A stretch of DNA of 37,778 nucleotides from NCBI GenBank assembly GCA_020352215.1, contig CP070675.1, positions 3,831,601 through 3,869,378 of the forward strand, written 5' to 3'. The notes under the pieces were generated by a model, which did not search any database, was not told the DNA's origin, and saw only the letters and a program-made list of their open reading frames with translations. The translations under genes were made by a program, and so were the position numbers. Shown piece after piece: positions 23,500-31,571 of this stretch. Numbering within the stretch: position 1 is the stretch's first letter; each line of letters begins with the position of its first letter. The DNA comes from Phycisphaerales bacterium (lineage in GTDB: Bacteria; Planctomycetota; Phycisphaerae; Sedimentisphaerales; Anaerobacaceae).

Positions 23500-24498
23500 T
23501 CAAACGTATTGCCAGTTCTTGAGCCACTGATAGTTGGCAGGCAGCTTTGCCAGCATCTGTTTGCCGGCGTTTTCGAGCTCGGCGGTCTCCTTAACATCCA
23601 ACTCGCGGCGTTCCATCACAGCCTTGGCAACGTTGTCAACGTGACGCACATCGTTCATACCAGGAATGGGTATGACGGTGTCACTGTGTAGGATGTACCG
23701 GATGGCCAGACGCGCCCGTCGGTCGTCTTCGGTTCGCTTGCCGGTAAACAGCGAGGCTGCGGCAAAAGGCTTGATGCCGAAAGCACCGACGTCACATTTC
23801 TTGAGCGCGTCGAAGACACTGTCTTTCGGTGCGACCTTGCTCATAGTGGTGAATGGGAAACAGACGACATCAACTTGGGGGAAGTACTCTATCATGAATT
23901 TGATCCAGCGGCGGTCGTGAGTAGAGAAGCCGATGAACCGGGCTTTACCCTGCTTCTTGGCCTTCTCAAGGGCCTCCATCATCTCGCAGGCGGTGTTGAA
24001 CGAGTGCCTTCCTCCGGGCTCATAGCAAGTGATACGCCACAAGTCGGTGTATTCCTGTTTGGAGTCTCTCAGCATGCCGTCGAGCACTTCGAGCAGTTTC
24101 TTGGCGGTGCGGTAGTTCTCGTTACGAATCTCGTGGCCGCAGTGGGATGCAGCCAGGTACATCTTGTCGCGGCGGCCTCGGAGGGCTCTGGCGTCTCTGC
24201 GGACCTCGCCGTCGGTACAAGCGTCGATGTAGTTGATGCCCGCATCGATGCAACGGCTGATGATTTCATGGCGTTCCGTGGCGTCGCTGCTTGAGTGGCC
24301 GCCCAAGCAAACGGCCGAAACCATTAGGTTGGTCTTGCCCTGTCGGCGGTACTCCATGTTCGGATTGTAGTTCAGGATCTTGGAGGTGCTTGTCGATTCG
24401 GCAGATAGGGCCTTCGTGCCGAGACCCACCGCGACCCCTGCCGCTGCCATTGCGCCGTCGCGCATGAACTGACGCCGGCTGACTTGCTTGTGATCCAT
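23500..24498 (-). CDS. Tat-exported aldo/keto reductase-like protein with degenerate active site
   Basis: 332 aa. Residues 1-32 are a twin-arginine signal (VSRRQFMRDGAMAAAGVAVG). The rest is an aldo/keto reductase barrel: MEYRRQGKTNLMVSAVCLGG, DAGINYIDACTDGE, KARFIGFSTHD, and IPGMNDVRHVDN near the cofactor region. The usual tetrad Asp-Tyr-Lys-His appears largely lost by eye: Asp92 is kept, but the Tyr position of DTAxxYG reads TDG, the Lys position lies in AASHCG, and the His position in TDLWRITC is Thr157. A non-reductase role, or a shifted active site, is possible. Ribosome site AAAGGAGA before ATG 24498; own promoter at 24581-24609. Confidence 0.82.
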   Translation of the reverse strand: MDHKQVSRRQFMRDGAMAAAGVAVGLGTKALSAESTSTSKILNYNPNMEYRRQGKTNLMVSAVCLGGHSSSDATERHEIISRCIDAGINYIDACTDGEVRRDARALRGRRDKMYLAASHCGHEIRNENYRTAKKLLEVLDGMLRDSKQEYTDLWRITCYEPGGRHSFNTACEMMEALEKAKKQGKARFIGFSTHDRRWIKFMIEYFPQVDVVCFPFTTMSKVAPKDSVFDALKKCDVGAFGIKPFAAASLFTGKRTEDDRRARLAIRYILHSDTVIPIPGMNDVRHVDNVAKAVMERRELDVKETAELENAGKQMLAKLPANYQWLKNWQYV

Positions 24499-24580
24499 AG
24501 GTAATCTCCTTTCGGAAGTTCAGATGTCTGCTTCTGCCCAGGTCATACAGTAAAAAACCACCCAATTCTTTGGAGACGTC

Positions 24581-24609
24581 ATTATACACTCCTCACGAGT
24601 GCATGTCCA
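24581..24609 (-). promoter_or_regulatory. Promoter of the Tat-exported reductase-like gene
   Basis: Minus-strand TGGACA (24609-24604), 17-nt spacer, TATAAT (24586-24581): 5/6 and 6/6. It starts 12 nt after the stop of the LamG gene, so the reductase-like gene is independently transcribed with a leader of about 76 nt. Confidence 0.65.
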
Positions 24610-24621
24610 ATCCTGCCCGCG

Positions 24622-26064
24622 TCACGGCCGAGGCTTGGGCAGCGGACGATTGCTCTGCAACTTAAACAGGGCTTTGACCTCGTCATCGGACAGATCACGC
24701 CCATAGATGCGGACATCGTCAATAAGGCCCTTGAATCCCCTGCCTACGGTAACGTTTATGTCGCTGCCGGTTTGGATTGGCCACAGGTCCAACAGGCCGA
24801 TATCGTGGATTTCTGCCAATTCGCCGTCCAAATAGAGGATTACATCATCGTGCAGGTTCGGCAGCTCCGCCTCGCGGACCGCCGCCGCCACATGATGCCA
24901 CTCATCGTCATCCACACCCTCATTCATGTAGAGATACCCGCCGTTGGGACTGACACCGACGCGACCCCTGATGAATGCGAGATTCCACATCTGGCCGAAA
25001 TCATCCGCACCCCAGGAGATGATTCTGCCCCTGTCATCGGCTGTCTTTATCCAGGCTGCAACGGTACGAGGTTTTGTCCCCGCCACACCTTTGTAGTTGG
25101 TTATCTCCACATAGCCTTCACGGCCATCGAACTTCAACGCCTTACCGGTTCTGCCCGGAGCCGAGGCTTGGTCAAACGATAGCCCACCCTTGAGTGCACC
25201 TTTTCGACCATGCTTTGACGAGCCTGCGGCGGTCTTGCCGGAGGCTTCGTCGAACTTCCACCAGCCGAGCAGAGCCGGATCCGTATCAAGGGTAACGACC
25301 TTATCTCGGCGCGCGGCAGGTGCCGCGCCGGCCCTTCGGGCGACAAGGCTGGTGAACCGCATCTGTTCGGTGATCTGCCCTGCCGACAGCGCAACATCGA
25401 AGATAGCTACGTCGTCGAGCCGGCCCACAAAACTGCTCTCGGTATGACCGCCGGCCGAGAAGCCTATTCTCACCACATCATCCTCGTTGTCTTCACCTCC
25501 GTCAAAACCCGCTGCGTCTGTGCCTTTCACACCATCGAGGTACACATTACCCTCCTCCTCGTCTGCGTTCCATGTCACAGCTATATGGTGCCACCGGCCA
25601 TCATTGGCTCGTGCGCTGCCTCGGATCCAGTCGCAACTGTTACCCACGTATTCGACTGTCCCATCGTTGTCGTACTCGGAGAGCTCGGCGGCAGCTATGT
25701 AGAGTTCTTTTTCGTTTTCTTCCCACTCCTCGTCACCGTTACACTTGGATAGGATGGGTACACCCCTTTCGGTCGTTTTGACCCAGGCTGCAATTGTGAA
25801 ATCGTCCGCGCCGAGTTCGGTGACACTAGCTCGGATATCAACATAGCCTTCGCCGTCTAAGTTGAGGCATCTGCCACGGACGATGTCCGAGACGATTGCG
25901 GCGCTGCCGACGAGGGTTCCATTGTTGCCGCCAGTTCCAGAGTCGACGGCGTTGCCCTCAAATCGCCAAAAGCCAACTGCCTGTGGAATCTCCGCGAACG
26001 CAACGGTCGTGCACACAAGAGATAGTACTACCACACTCACCGAGAGTCTTGATTTGTTAGACAT
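24622..26064 (-). CDS. Secreted protein with two LamG/concanavalin-type domains
   Basis: 480 aa. Signal peptide about 1-24 (VVVLSLVCTTVAFA). Two jelly-roll LamG-like (laminin G / ConA lectin) domains: about 28-235 (AVGFWRFEGNAVDSGTGGNN; WHHIAVTWNADE; VYLDGVKG; RLDDVAIFDVALS) and about 262-470 (LLGWWKFDEASGKTAAGSS; WHHVAAAVREAE; LYLDGELAE; LIDDVRIYGRDLS). Such domains bind carbohydrates or proteins and are abundant in Planctomycete secretomes. No catalytic module seen. AAGGAG 7 nt before ATG 26064 is the ribosome site; promoter at 26175-26203. Confidence 0.9.
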   Translation of the reverse strand: MSNKSRLSVSVVVLSLVCTTVAFAEIPQAVGFWRFEGNAVDSGTGGNNGTLVGSAAIVSDIVRGRCLNLDGEGYVDIRASVTELGADDFTIAAWVKTTERGVPILSKCNGDEEWEENEKELYIAAAELSEYDNDGTVEYVGNSCDWIRGSARANDGRWHHIAVTWNADEEEGNVYLDGVKGTDAAGFDGGEDNEDDVVRIGFSAGGHTESSFVGRLDDVAIFDVALSAGQITEQMRFTSLVARRAGAAPAARRDKVVTLDTDPALLGWWKFDEASGKTAAGSSKHGRKGALKGGLSFDQASAPGRTGKALKFDGREGYVEITNYKGVAGTKPRTVAAWIKTADDRGRIISWGADDFGQMWNLAFIRGRVGVSPNGGYLYMNEGVDDDEWHHVAAAVREAELPNLHDDVILYLDGELAEIHDIGLLDLWPIQTGSDINVTVGRGFKGLIDDVRIYGRDLSDDEVKALFKLQSNRPLPKPRP

Positions 26065-26174
26065 GAGCGGGCTCCTTTTCTCACTTTAACTACACAGTTA
26101 ATCTGTGCCGGACTACCCGGAGTCCTAACGAAGGGAGGCTCTGGGACATAGATACGGCCGACATATTTGCCTAG

Positions 26175-26203
26175 TTTCTACCATCAGTTCGCTCCCGTGT
26201 CAA
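26175..26203 (-). promoter_or_regulatory. Promoter of the LamG gene
   Basis: Minus-strand TTGACA (26203-26198), 17-nt spacer, TAGAAA (26180-26175): 6/6 and 4/6. Leader about 104 nt. Confidence 0.55.
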
Positions 26204-26382
26204 GGGTTCTTTGGGTCAGGTACCCTTGGTAATTGCTCGGGGTTACATTCAGCGCTACAACTCAGCTGGCACCACCCGCAAGGCAATACCGAGAGCATTC
26301 GTGTCACGCGGCCGCTCACTTGGTTGCGATACCCAGAGTGCGTTGCCGCAGCCCCAGAATCGGTTCTGCCCGCGGAATTTAG

Positions 26383-26411
26383 TTAACAAACTCGTGCAGA
26401 TGCACTAGAAT
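26383..26411 (+). promoter_or_regulatory. Promoter of the sulfatase gene
   Basis: TTAACA (26383-26388), 17-nt spacer, TAGAAT (26406-26411): 5/6 and 5/6. The predicted start near 26418 gives a short leader with AGGAG (26423-26427) before ATG 26437. Confidence 0.6.
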
Positions 26412-26436
26412 AGCTGTCAAGCAGGAGTCAGTAGAA

Positions 26437-27858
26437 ATGAACCGACGAGAGTTTATCAAAGCCGCTGGGCTCAGAGCGGGGGCGATCCTGACGGCACCCA
26501 CTGCGGTGCGGGCTGCCGCAGCAGCATCGGGGCGGACCCGATCAACGAAACCGAACGTCTTGTTTCTCTTCAGCGACGACCAGCGGGAAGATACTGTCGG
26601 TGCGCTCGGCAACCCGCACATCAGTACGCCCAATCTGGATAAACTCGTAGAGTCCGGTTTCGCATTCAGAAATGCCTATTGCATGGGTGGTTTCAGCGGC
26701 GCGGTATGCCTGCCGAGTCGAATGATGACGCTTCGCGGCCGTGCATGGTTTTCGGTCAGGGGTATGCCGGCAGACGCCCCCAACTTTCCCAGATCGATGA
26801 ACGAAGCGGGCTATGTCTCCTACCATCATGGCAAGAGGGGCAACACCGACAGAGAGGTTCACAAATCCTTCGCACACAGTCACTATCTGGAAGATGGGGC
26901 GGTTCGCCGATCGGGACATCCGGGCAAACTGGTCGCCGACGACGCAATTGCGTTTCTGAAACGACGTGAGAAAGACAAGCCATTCTTCATGTACTTAGCC
27001 TTTGGTACACCGCACGATCCACGGGTGGCAACCCAAGAATACTTGGATAAGTACGATGTCGAGAAGATCCCGTTACCGGCCAACTTTCAGCCGTTCCATC
27101 CTTTTGACAATGGCGATTTGGTTATCCGTGATGAGCGTCTTGCACCTTGGCCGCGAACAGAGGCGGTCATCCGACAACACCTCAGGGACTACTACGCCGT
27201 GATCACATATCTTGATGAGCAGATCGGCAGAATCGTTGAGACTCTCAAGGAAATCGGCGAATACGACAATACCGTAATCATCTTCTCGTCGGATCAGGGT
27301 CTGGCGGTCGGCAGCCATGGTTTGATGGGCAAACAGAGCCTGTACGAGCATAGCATGGGCGTACCGTTGGTGTTCGCCGGGCCGGGCATTCCAAAGGGTG
27401 AGTCCTCAGATGCGTTTGTTTACCTGTTTGATGTGTTCCCGACGGTGTGTGACCTGATCGGCGAGAGGGTTCCGGAGGGGCTTGACGGCAAGAGCCTCGC
27501 GACGATCATTCGGGGCAGAGAGCAACGAGTGCGCCGAACGATTTTCCTCGCTTACAAGGATCTCCAGAGGGCTGTACGACAGGGGCGGTGGAAGCTCATC
27601 CGGTACCCCCAAATCAATAAAACCCAATTGTTCAATCTGGAGAGCGACCCACACGAGACGAACAATCTCGCTGATGACCCGGCACACGCCGGGAGAATTG
27701 AAGGCTTGATGAAGTTAATGGCCAGACAGCAAAGACTCTTCGGCGACACGGAGCCCCTGACCTCAGAGAATCCTAAACAGGGGAAGGTTGACTTGGAGTA
27801 CTTCAAGAACGCTCCAGCAACAAAGAAAAGGGGAAAGAAAGCAGCCTCGAAAAGATGA
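26437..27858 (+). CDS. Exported sulfatase (arylsulfatase family, formylglycine type)
   Basis: 473 aa. Tat-like signal MNRREFIKAAGLRAGAIL, so exported. The S1 sulfatase fold is clear: NVLFLFSDDQREDTVGALGN (Asp47, Asp48 metal ligands), VCLPSRMMTLRGR (Cys91, the residue to be oxidised to formylglycine in CxPSR), FSSDQGLAVGSHGLMGKQSLYEHS (second metal motif) and FNLESDPHETNNLADDP near the C-terminus. The GKWH block reads HHGKRGN. The tail is Lys-rich (KKRGKKAASKR). Likely removes sulfate from a polysaccharide; the substrate is not readable. No formylglycine-generating or anSME gene is in the window. Confidence 0.93.
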   Translation: MNRREFIKAAGLRAGAILTAPTAVRAAAAASGRTRSTKPNVLFLFSDDQREDTVGALGNPHISTPNLDKLVESGFAFRNAYCMGGFSGAVCLPSRMMTLRGRAWFSVRGMPADAPNFPRSMNEAGYVSYHHGKRGNTDREVHKSFAHSHYLEDGAVRRSGHPGKLVADDAIAFLKRREKDKPFFMYLAFGTPHDPRVATQEYLDKYDVEKIPLPANFQPFHPFDNGDLVIRDERLAPWPRTEAVIRQHLRDYYAVITYLDEQIGRIVETLKEIGEYDNTVIIFSSDQGLAVGSHGLMGKQSLYEHSMGVPLVFAGPGIPKGESSDAFVYLFDVFPTVCDLIGERVPEGLDGKSLATIIRGREQRVRRTIFLAYKDLQRAVRQGRWKLIRYPQINKTQLFNLESDPHETNNLADDPAHAGRIEGLMKLMARQQRLFGDTEPLTSENPKQGKVDLEYFKNAPATKKRGKKAASKR

Positions 27859-27999
27859 GGCACCACACCGTGAAGCAACGCTGAGTCATTGAGATTGAAA
27901 GCCGCATCTGATATTGCGTGCGATTGAGCACGGCTTCGGGCGGTGCAAATGTCAAATGTTGGTTGACAATGCTGCATACCGGTGCAAAACAGCTGGAAA

Positions 28000-29001
28000 A
28001 TGCCTGGAAATACAGACACCTCCAAAACACCCCCCCCGCTCGATGAGACTAGTCCCTGTACCTACTGTGGGGCGACATTGAGCACACTGCTGTACAGGAC
28101 CAAGAGCATTTATGAAGATGAATTCGCGCTCCACCGCTGCTCTGTGTGCCGCGCCGTCTTTCTCGTCCCGAAACCCACCCCGAAGCAGGTAGAGTTGGCA
28201 TACGCGGACAGCTATTACGGCGAAGGTTCGAAGAAGTTCGGACCTTGCGTCGAGAAAGCGTTGGATTATTTCCGCTCTTCCAGAGCTCGAAAACTCGGCA
28301 AGTACCTCAAGCCTCCAGCGCAGGTGCTCGATGTCGGGTGCGGCAGCGGTGATTTCCTCCGACGTCTCGTCGACCGAGGGTTCGAAGGCTACGGCACTGA
28401 GCTGCCCGGCAAAGCGGCAGACAGGGCCGGGAAAATCCCAGGGTTGACGCTCAAAGTGGGTCATTTATCCGAAACAGATTTCAAGGAACGTTCCTTCGAC
28501 GCCATCTGTATGTGGCATGTCTTCGAGCACCTTGCTGAGCCAAAAAGGACACTGCATATTATCGAGAGCATACTTAAACCGGGCGGGTATCTTTTCATTT
28601 CTTTGCCCAACATCAATAGTCTCCAAAGCAGACTATTTCGCGGAAACTGGCTTCACCTTGATCCCCCTCGACATTTGTTCTTTCTCGGCGCGGCCGATTT
28701 GATCGCCGAGCTGAGACAACTCGGCCTTGAGCTCACCGAACAGAGTCAGCTCAGTATTGAGCAAAACGTGTTCGGTATTCAACAGAGCATCCTCAACAGT
28801 CTCCTTAGCCGAAGGGATATCCTCTTCGAAGTCCTCAAGGGTAACCTTGAATACATCAGCGACTGTCCTAAATGGCGCGTTCTTGCACAGAAACTATTCT
28901 GGGTCTCTACGTTTCCTTTGTTTGCCATGCTCGCCGCGCTCGAAGCTGCTGTGCGCAGGGGTGGTACAATGGAATTTGTGTTCAAAAAAGTAGAGACATA
29001 G
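28000..29001 (+). CDS. SAM-dependent methyltransferase with N-terminal Cys-pair domain
   Basis: Two CxxC pairs (CTYCG, then CSVCRAVF) at the N-terminus suggest a zinc ribbon. A class I methyltransferase follows: VLDVGCGSGDFLRR (motif I), FDAICMWHVFEHLAEP, KPGGYLFISLPN. The C-terminal 80 residues contain a hydrophobic segment (LFWVSTFPLFAMLAALEAAV). I choose ATG 28000; GTG 27982 is in frame and equally short on ribosome-site support. Likely acts on a sugar or lipid carrier, given that a GT2 and a multi-TM glycosyltransferase-like gene follow. The acceptor is unknown. Confidence 0.85.
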   Translation: MPGNTDTSKTPPPLDETSPCTYCGATLSTLLYRTKSIYEDEFALHRCSVCRAVFLVPKPTPKQVELAYADSYYGEGSKKFGPCVEKALDYFRSSRARKLGKYLKPPAQVLDVGCGSGDFLRRLVDRGFEGYGTELPGKAADRAGKIPGLTLKVGHLSETDFKERSFDAICMWHVFEHLAEPKRTLHIIESILKPGGYLFISLPNINSLQSRLFRGNWLHLDPPRHLFFLGAADLIAELRQLGLELTEQSQLSIEQNVFGIQQSILNSLLSRRDILFEVLKGNLEYISDCPKWRVLAQKLFWVSTFPLFAMLAALEAAVRRGGTMEFVFKKVET

Positions 29002-29048
29002 CACGCCCAGTTGACCTCGAGCACTTTCTTCCCGCTGCGGCGACAAAC

Positions 29049-29057
29049 TGCTATAAT
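29049..29057 (+). promoter_or_regulatory. Extended -10 promoter element for the GT2 gene
   Basis: TGCTATAAT is a TGnTATAAT extended -10 with a perfect TATAAT at 29052-29057; no good -35 at 16-18 nt. The predicted start near 29064 precedes the GT2 ATG (29078). Confidence 0.4.
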
Positions 29058-29077
29058 CACTTCATACGAGGTCTTGC

Positions 29078-29833
29078 ATGTTCAAAGGTAAGAGAGTCAT
29101 TGTCGTGATGCCAGCCTATAATGCGGCTGCCACACTTCGTCGCACCTACGACGAGGTCATGGCCGAGCAAATCGTCGACCACGTTATCCTCGTTGACGAC
29201 GCAAGCAGCGACGAGACGGCCGAGATTGCAGCCGGACTGCCCAACACCACGGTCCACACCCACGCCCACAACCGTGGGTACGGCGCCAACCAGAAGACTT
29301 GTTATAAACTCGCGCTGGAACAAGGCGGCGATATAGTCATCATGGTCCATCCGGACTATCAGTACACTCCCAAACTGATTCCTGCCATGGTCTCTCTGAT
29401 CGGCAACGACCTCTATTCCTGCGTACTTGCCTCTCGCATCCTTGGCGGCCATGCGATAAAAGGCGGCATGCCTGTCTGGCGATACGTCGCGAATCGCTTT
29501 CTAACCCTCGTGGAAAACGTCTTCACGGGGGCGAAGCTATCCGAGTACCACACCGGCTTCCGGGCATTCTCCCGCGAGTTGCTCGAGCAATTGGACCTCG
29601 ACGCCAACTCAGACGATTTTGTGTTCGACAACCAGATGCTACTGCAGGTACTGTGGCTCAGCCACACCGTAGCCGAGGTGAGCTGTCCGACAAGCTACAC
29701 AGCAGAGGTGTCCTCAATAAATTTTCGGCGTTGCATCACATATGGCCTGGGCTGTCTGCGAACGGCCCTTGTCTTTCGCCTGGCAAGGATGAGGCTGATC
29801 CAATCGAAATTATTCCCCCGTCCCCAGAGATAG
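29078..29833 (+). CDS. Family 2 glycosyltransferase (dolichol/polyprenol-phosphate sugar synthase-like)
   Basis: 251 aa. GT-A fold motifs: VVMPAYNAAATLRRTYDEV, VILVDDASSDETAEIA, and MVHPDYQYTP, where the Asp plays the DxD-like role. FTGAKLSEYHTGFRAFSREL resembles the acceptor-binding part of DPM1-type enzymes. No C-terminal TM domain of the GtrB type, so it is probably peripheral. It would make polyprenyl-phosphate sugar for the membrane glycosyltransferase encoded immediately downstream (TAGATG: stop and ATG adjacent). ATG 29078 follows ACGAGGT. Confidence 0.9.
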   Translation: MFKGKRVIVVMPAYNAAATLRRTYDEVMAEQIVDHVILVDDASSDETAEIAAGLPNTTVHTHAHNRGYGANQKTCYKLALEQGGDIVIMVHPDYQYTPKLIPAMVSLIGNDLYSCVLASRILGGHAIKGGMPVWRYVANRFLTLVENVFTGAKLSEYHTGFRAFSRELLEQLDLDANSDDFVFDNQMLLQVLWLSHTVAEVSCPTSYTAEVSSINFRRCITYGLGCLRTALVFRLARMRLIQSKLFPRPQR

Positions 29834-31393
29834 ATGAACAGATTGCACTACAGAATCTTAACTCTGTCTCTCTGCATGGCGCTGGCGCTGGGCACATTCG
29901 TAGTATACTCGCAGGTGCGCAATCACAACTTTATCGACTTCGATGACGACATGTACGTCACCAACAATCCGCATGTAAAGGCAGGCCTCACCTTGGAGGG
30001 CCTAAAGTGGGCTATTACGACCAACCACGCCTGGAACTGGCACCCCCTTGTCTGGCTTACTCATATGCTTGATTGCCAGCTCTTTGGCACAAACCCTGCG
30101 GGCCATCACCTGGTAAACGTCGTTTACCATATTGCGAACACGCTGCTTCTATTTCTGCTGTTTAGGCGCATGACCGGAGATTTCTGGCCCAGTGCATTTC
30201 TTGCGGCGCTTTTCGCACTGCATCCGCTGCACGTCGAGTCGGTCGCTTGGGTCTCTGAGCGTAAAGACACGCTCAGCACCCTGTTCTGGTTGCTGACAAT
30301 GTGGTTCTACACGGGTTATGTCGAGCGCCCGCGATTCACAACTTACCTGCCGGTTGCGATCAGCCTCGCACTAGGGCTAATGGCCAAACAGATGCTCGTG
30401 ACACTCCCGTTCGTCCTGGTACTGATGGACTATTGGCCGCTGCGACGCTTTGATCTGGGCCCTACGGATCAGCAGCGCGGACGCAGACGTAGCCGCCAGG
30501 CTGCCCGGAAGATGTCACTTGGAAAGTGCTTCGTTGAGAAGCTGCCGCTCATCGCGCTTTCTGTAATCGCCAGCGGCATAATTCTCTTGATCCAGTCGAA
30601 GGCCACGCTCGTCAAACAAATGCCCCTGGTATATCGGTTGGGAAATGCCGTAGTCGCGTATGTGCTGTACGCCGGGAAGATGTTCTGGCCGGTCCGCTTG
30701 GGTATCCTTTACCCCCATCCGGGCCGCGACCTGCCTGCTTGGCACGTCGTCGCCGCAGTGTTGCTGCTATTGGCAATTTCGGTCACGGCTGTCCGCTTCC
30801 GCCAGACCTACCGCTGGTTCATCGTTGGTTGGCTCTGGTATCTGGGAACGCTTGTCCCTGTCATTGGTCTGGTTCAGGTCGGTTTACAGCAGGTCGCAGA
30901 CCGCTATACATATGTACCGCTTATTGGCCTATTCATAGTCGTTTCCTGGGGTCCTTCGCGGCTATTGAGTCGACCAAGATACGCAAAGCCTCTGCTCAAA
31001 GCCGTCGCGGTCGCCGTGCTTTCTCTGCTGTCGATTCTGACCTGGCGCCAGCTATCGTATTGGAGAAACAGCGTTGCTCTCTACGAGCATACCATCGCCG
31101 TAACGAGCAACAACGACATCTTGCACTACAACCTGGGCCTGCTCATGCTAAAGGAGGGAAGACCCGACCAAACGATCCACCACTGGACCGAAGCGATTCG
31201 GATCCTTCCCGACCAGCCGACAATCCACAAGCGGCTCGCAACGGTCCTTGTCAGCCAGGGTAAGATAGACCGGGCGATCCACCACTACCGACAGGCCCTG
31301 ACGTACAAGCCGAATGACGTGCAAGCACAGCAAGCCCTGAGACATCTCCTCGCCGCACGTGATAAAGTCGCGCCTACGGCCACAGTCCCCTGA
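29834..31393 (+). CDS. Multi-TM glycosyltransferase-like protein with C-terminal TPRs (TMTC-like)
   Basis: 519 aa. About 10-11 TM helices (10-410), then two tetratricopeptide-type repeats (about 430-510; LHYNLGLLMLKEGRPDQTIH and RLATVLVSQGKIDRAIHHYR). The N-terminal loop FIDFDDDMYVTNNP and the blocks WHPLVWLTHMLDCQLFGTNP, FALHPLHVESVAWVSERKDT and LMAKQMLVTLPFVLVLMDYW match the bacterial TMTC/PMT-like family, which uses polyprenyl-phosphate sugars to glycosylate exported proteins or surface polymers. The ATG directly follows the GT2 stop, so the two are coupled; GT2 probably makes the sugar donor. Substrate unknown. Confidence 0.88.
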   Translation: MNRLHYRILTLSLCMALALGTFVVYSQVRNHNFIDFDDDMYVTNNPHVKAGLTLEGLKWAITTNHAWNWHPLVWLTHMLDCQLFGTNPAGHHLVNVVYHIANTLLLFLLFRRMTGDFWPSAFLAALFALHPLHVESVAWVSERKDTLSTLFWLLTMWFYTGYVERPRFTTYLPVAISLALGLMAKQMLVTLPFVLVLMDYWPLRRFDLGPTDQQRGRRRSRQAARKMSLGKCFVEKLPLIALSVIASGIILLIQSKATLVKQMPLVYRLGNAVVAYVLYAGKMFWPVRLGILYPHPGRDLPAWHVVAAVLLLLAISVTAVRFRQTYRWFIVGWLWYLGTLVPVIGLVQVGLQQVADRYTYVPLIGLFIVVSWGPSRLLSRPRYAKPLLKAVAVAVLSLLSILTWRQLSYWRNSVALYEHTIAVTSNNDILHYNLGLLMLKEGRPDQTIHHWTEAIRILPDQPTIHKRLATVLVSQGKIDRAIHHYRQALTYKPNDVQAQQALRHLLAARDKVAPTATVP

Positions 31394-31456
31394 GAGTTGC
31401 CATCCCGGCATGCGAGCGGAGAATTCAAGACGAAGATATAAAGAGAGGGCATCCTG

Positions 31457-31485
31457 TTGAGATTCAGATGAGATTATGGCATCAT
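31457..31485 (+). promoter_or_regulatory. Possible promoter before the acylase-esterase gene
   Basis: TTGAGA (31457-31462), 17-nt spacer, CATCAT (31480-31485): 5/6 and 4/6. Would place the hairpin at 31506-31524 in the leader. Confidence 0.3.
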
Positions 31486-31505
31486 GGGACTTGAGGTGTG
31501 TAGAA

Positions 31506-31524
31506 TTGGCCCGGAGTGGGCCAA
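31506..31524. other. TTGGCCC/GGGCCAA hairpin in the acylase leader
   Basis: A perfect 7-bp stem with the 5-nt loop GGAGT, about 48 nt before ATG 31572. No T-run on either strand. It could be a terminator-like or leader element, or a palindromic operator. Confidence 0.4.
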
Positions 31525-31571
31525 GTGGGGTATCGTCGCTGATGAATCATTGTGATTGAAGGGAGGACAAA

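Larger units (their letters stand above)
26065..26436. other. Divergent intergenic region between LamG and sulfatase genes
   Basis: No gene seen. It holds the LamG promoter (minus, 26175-26203), the sulfatase promoter (plus, 26383-26411) and about 180 nt between them with no clear operator. A 65-codon plus-strand frame at 26211-26408 has no ribosome site or motif. Confidence 0.5.

Noticed and set aside
26211..26408. 65-codon frame before the sulfatase
   Set aside because: No ribosome site, no motif, and it overlaps the sulfatase promoter.
27963..27968. TTGACA before the methyltransferase gene
   Set aside because: Perfect -35 but no acceptable -10 at 16-18 nt.
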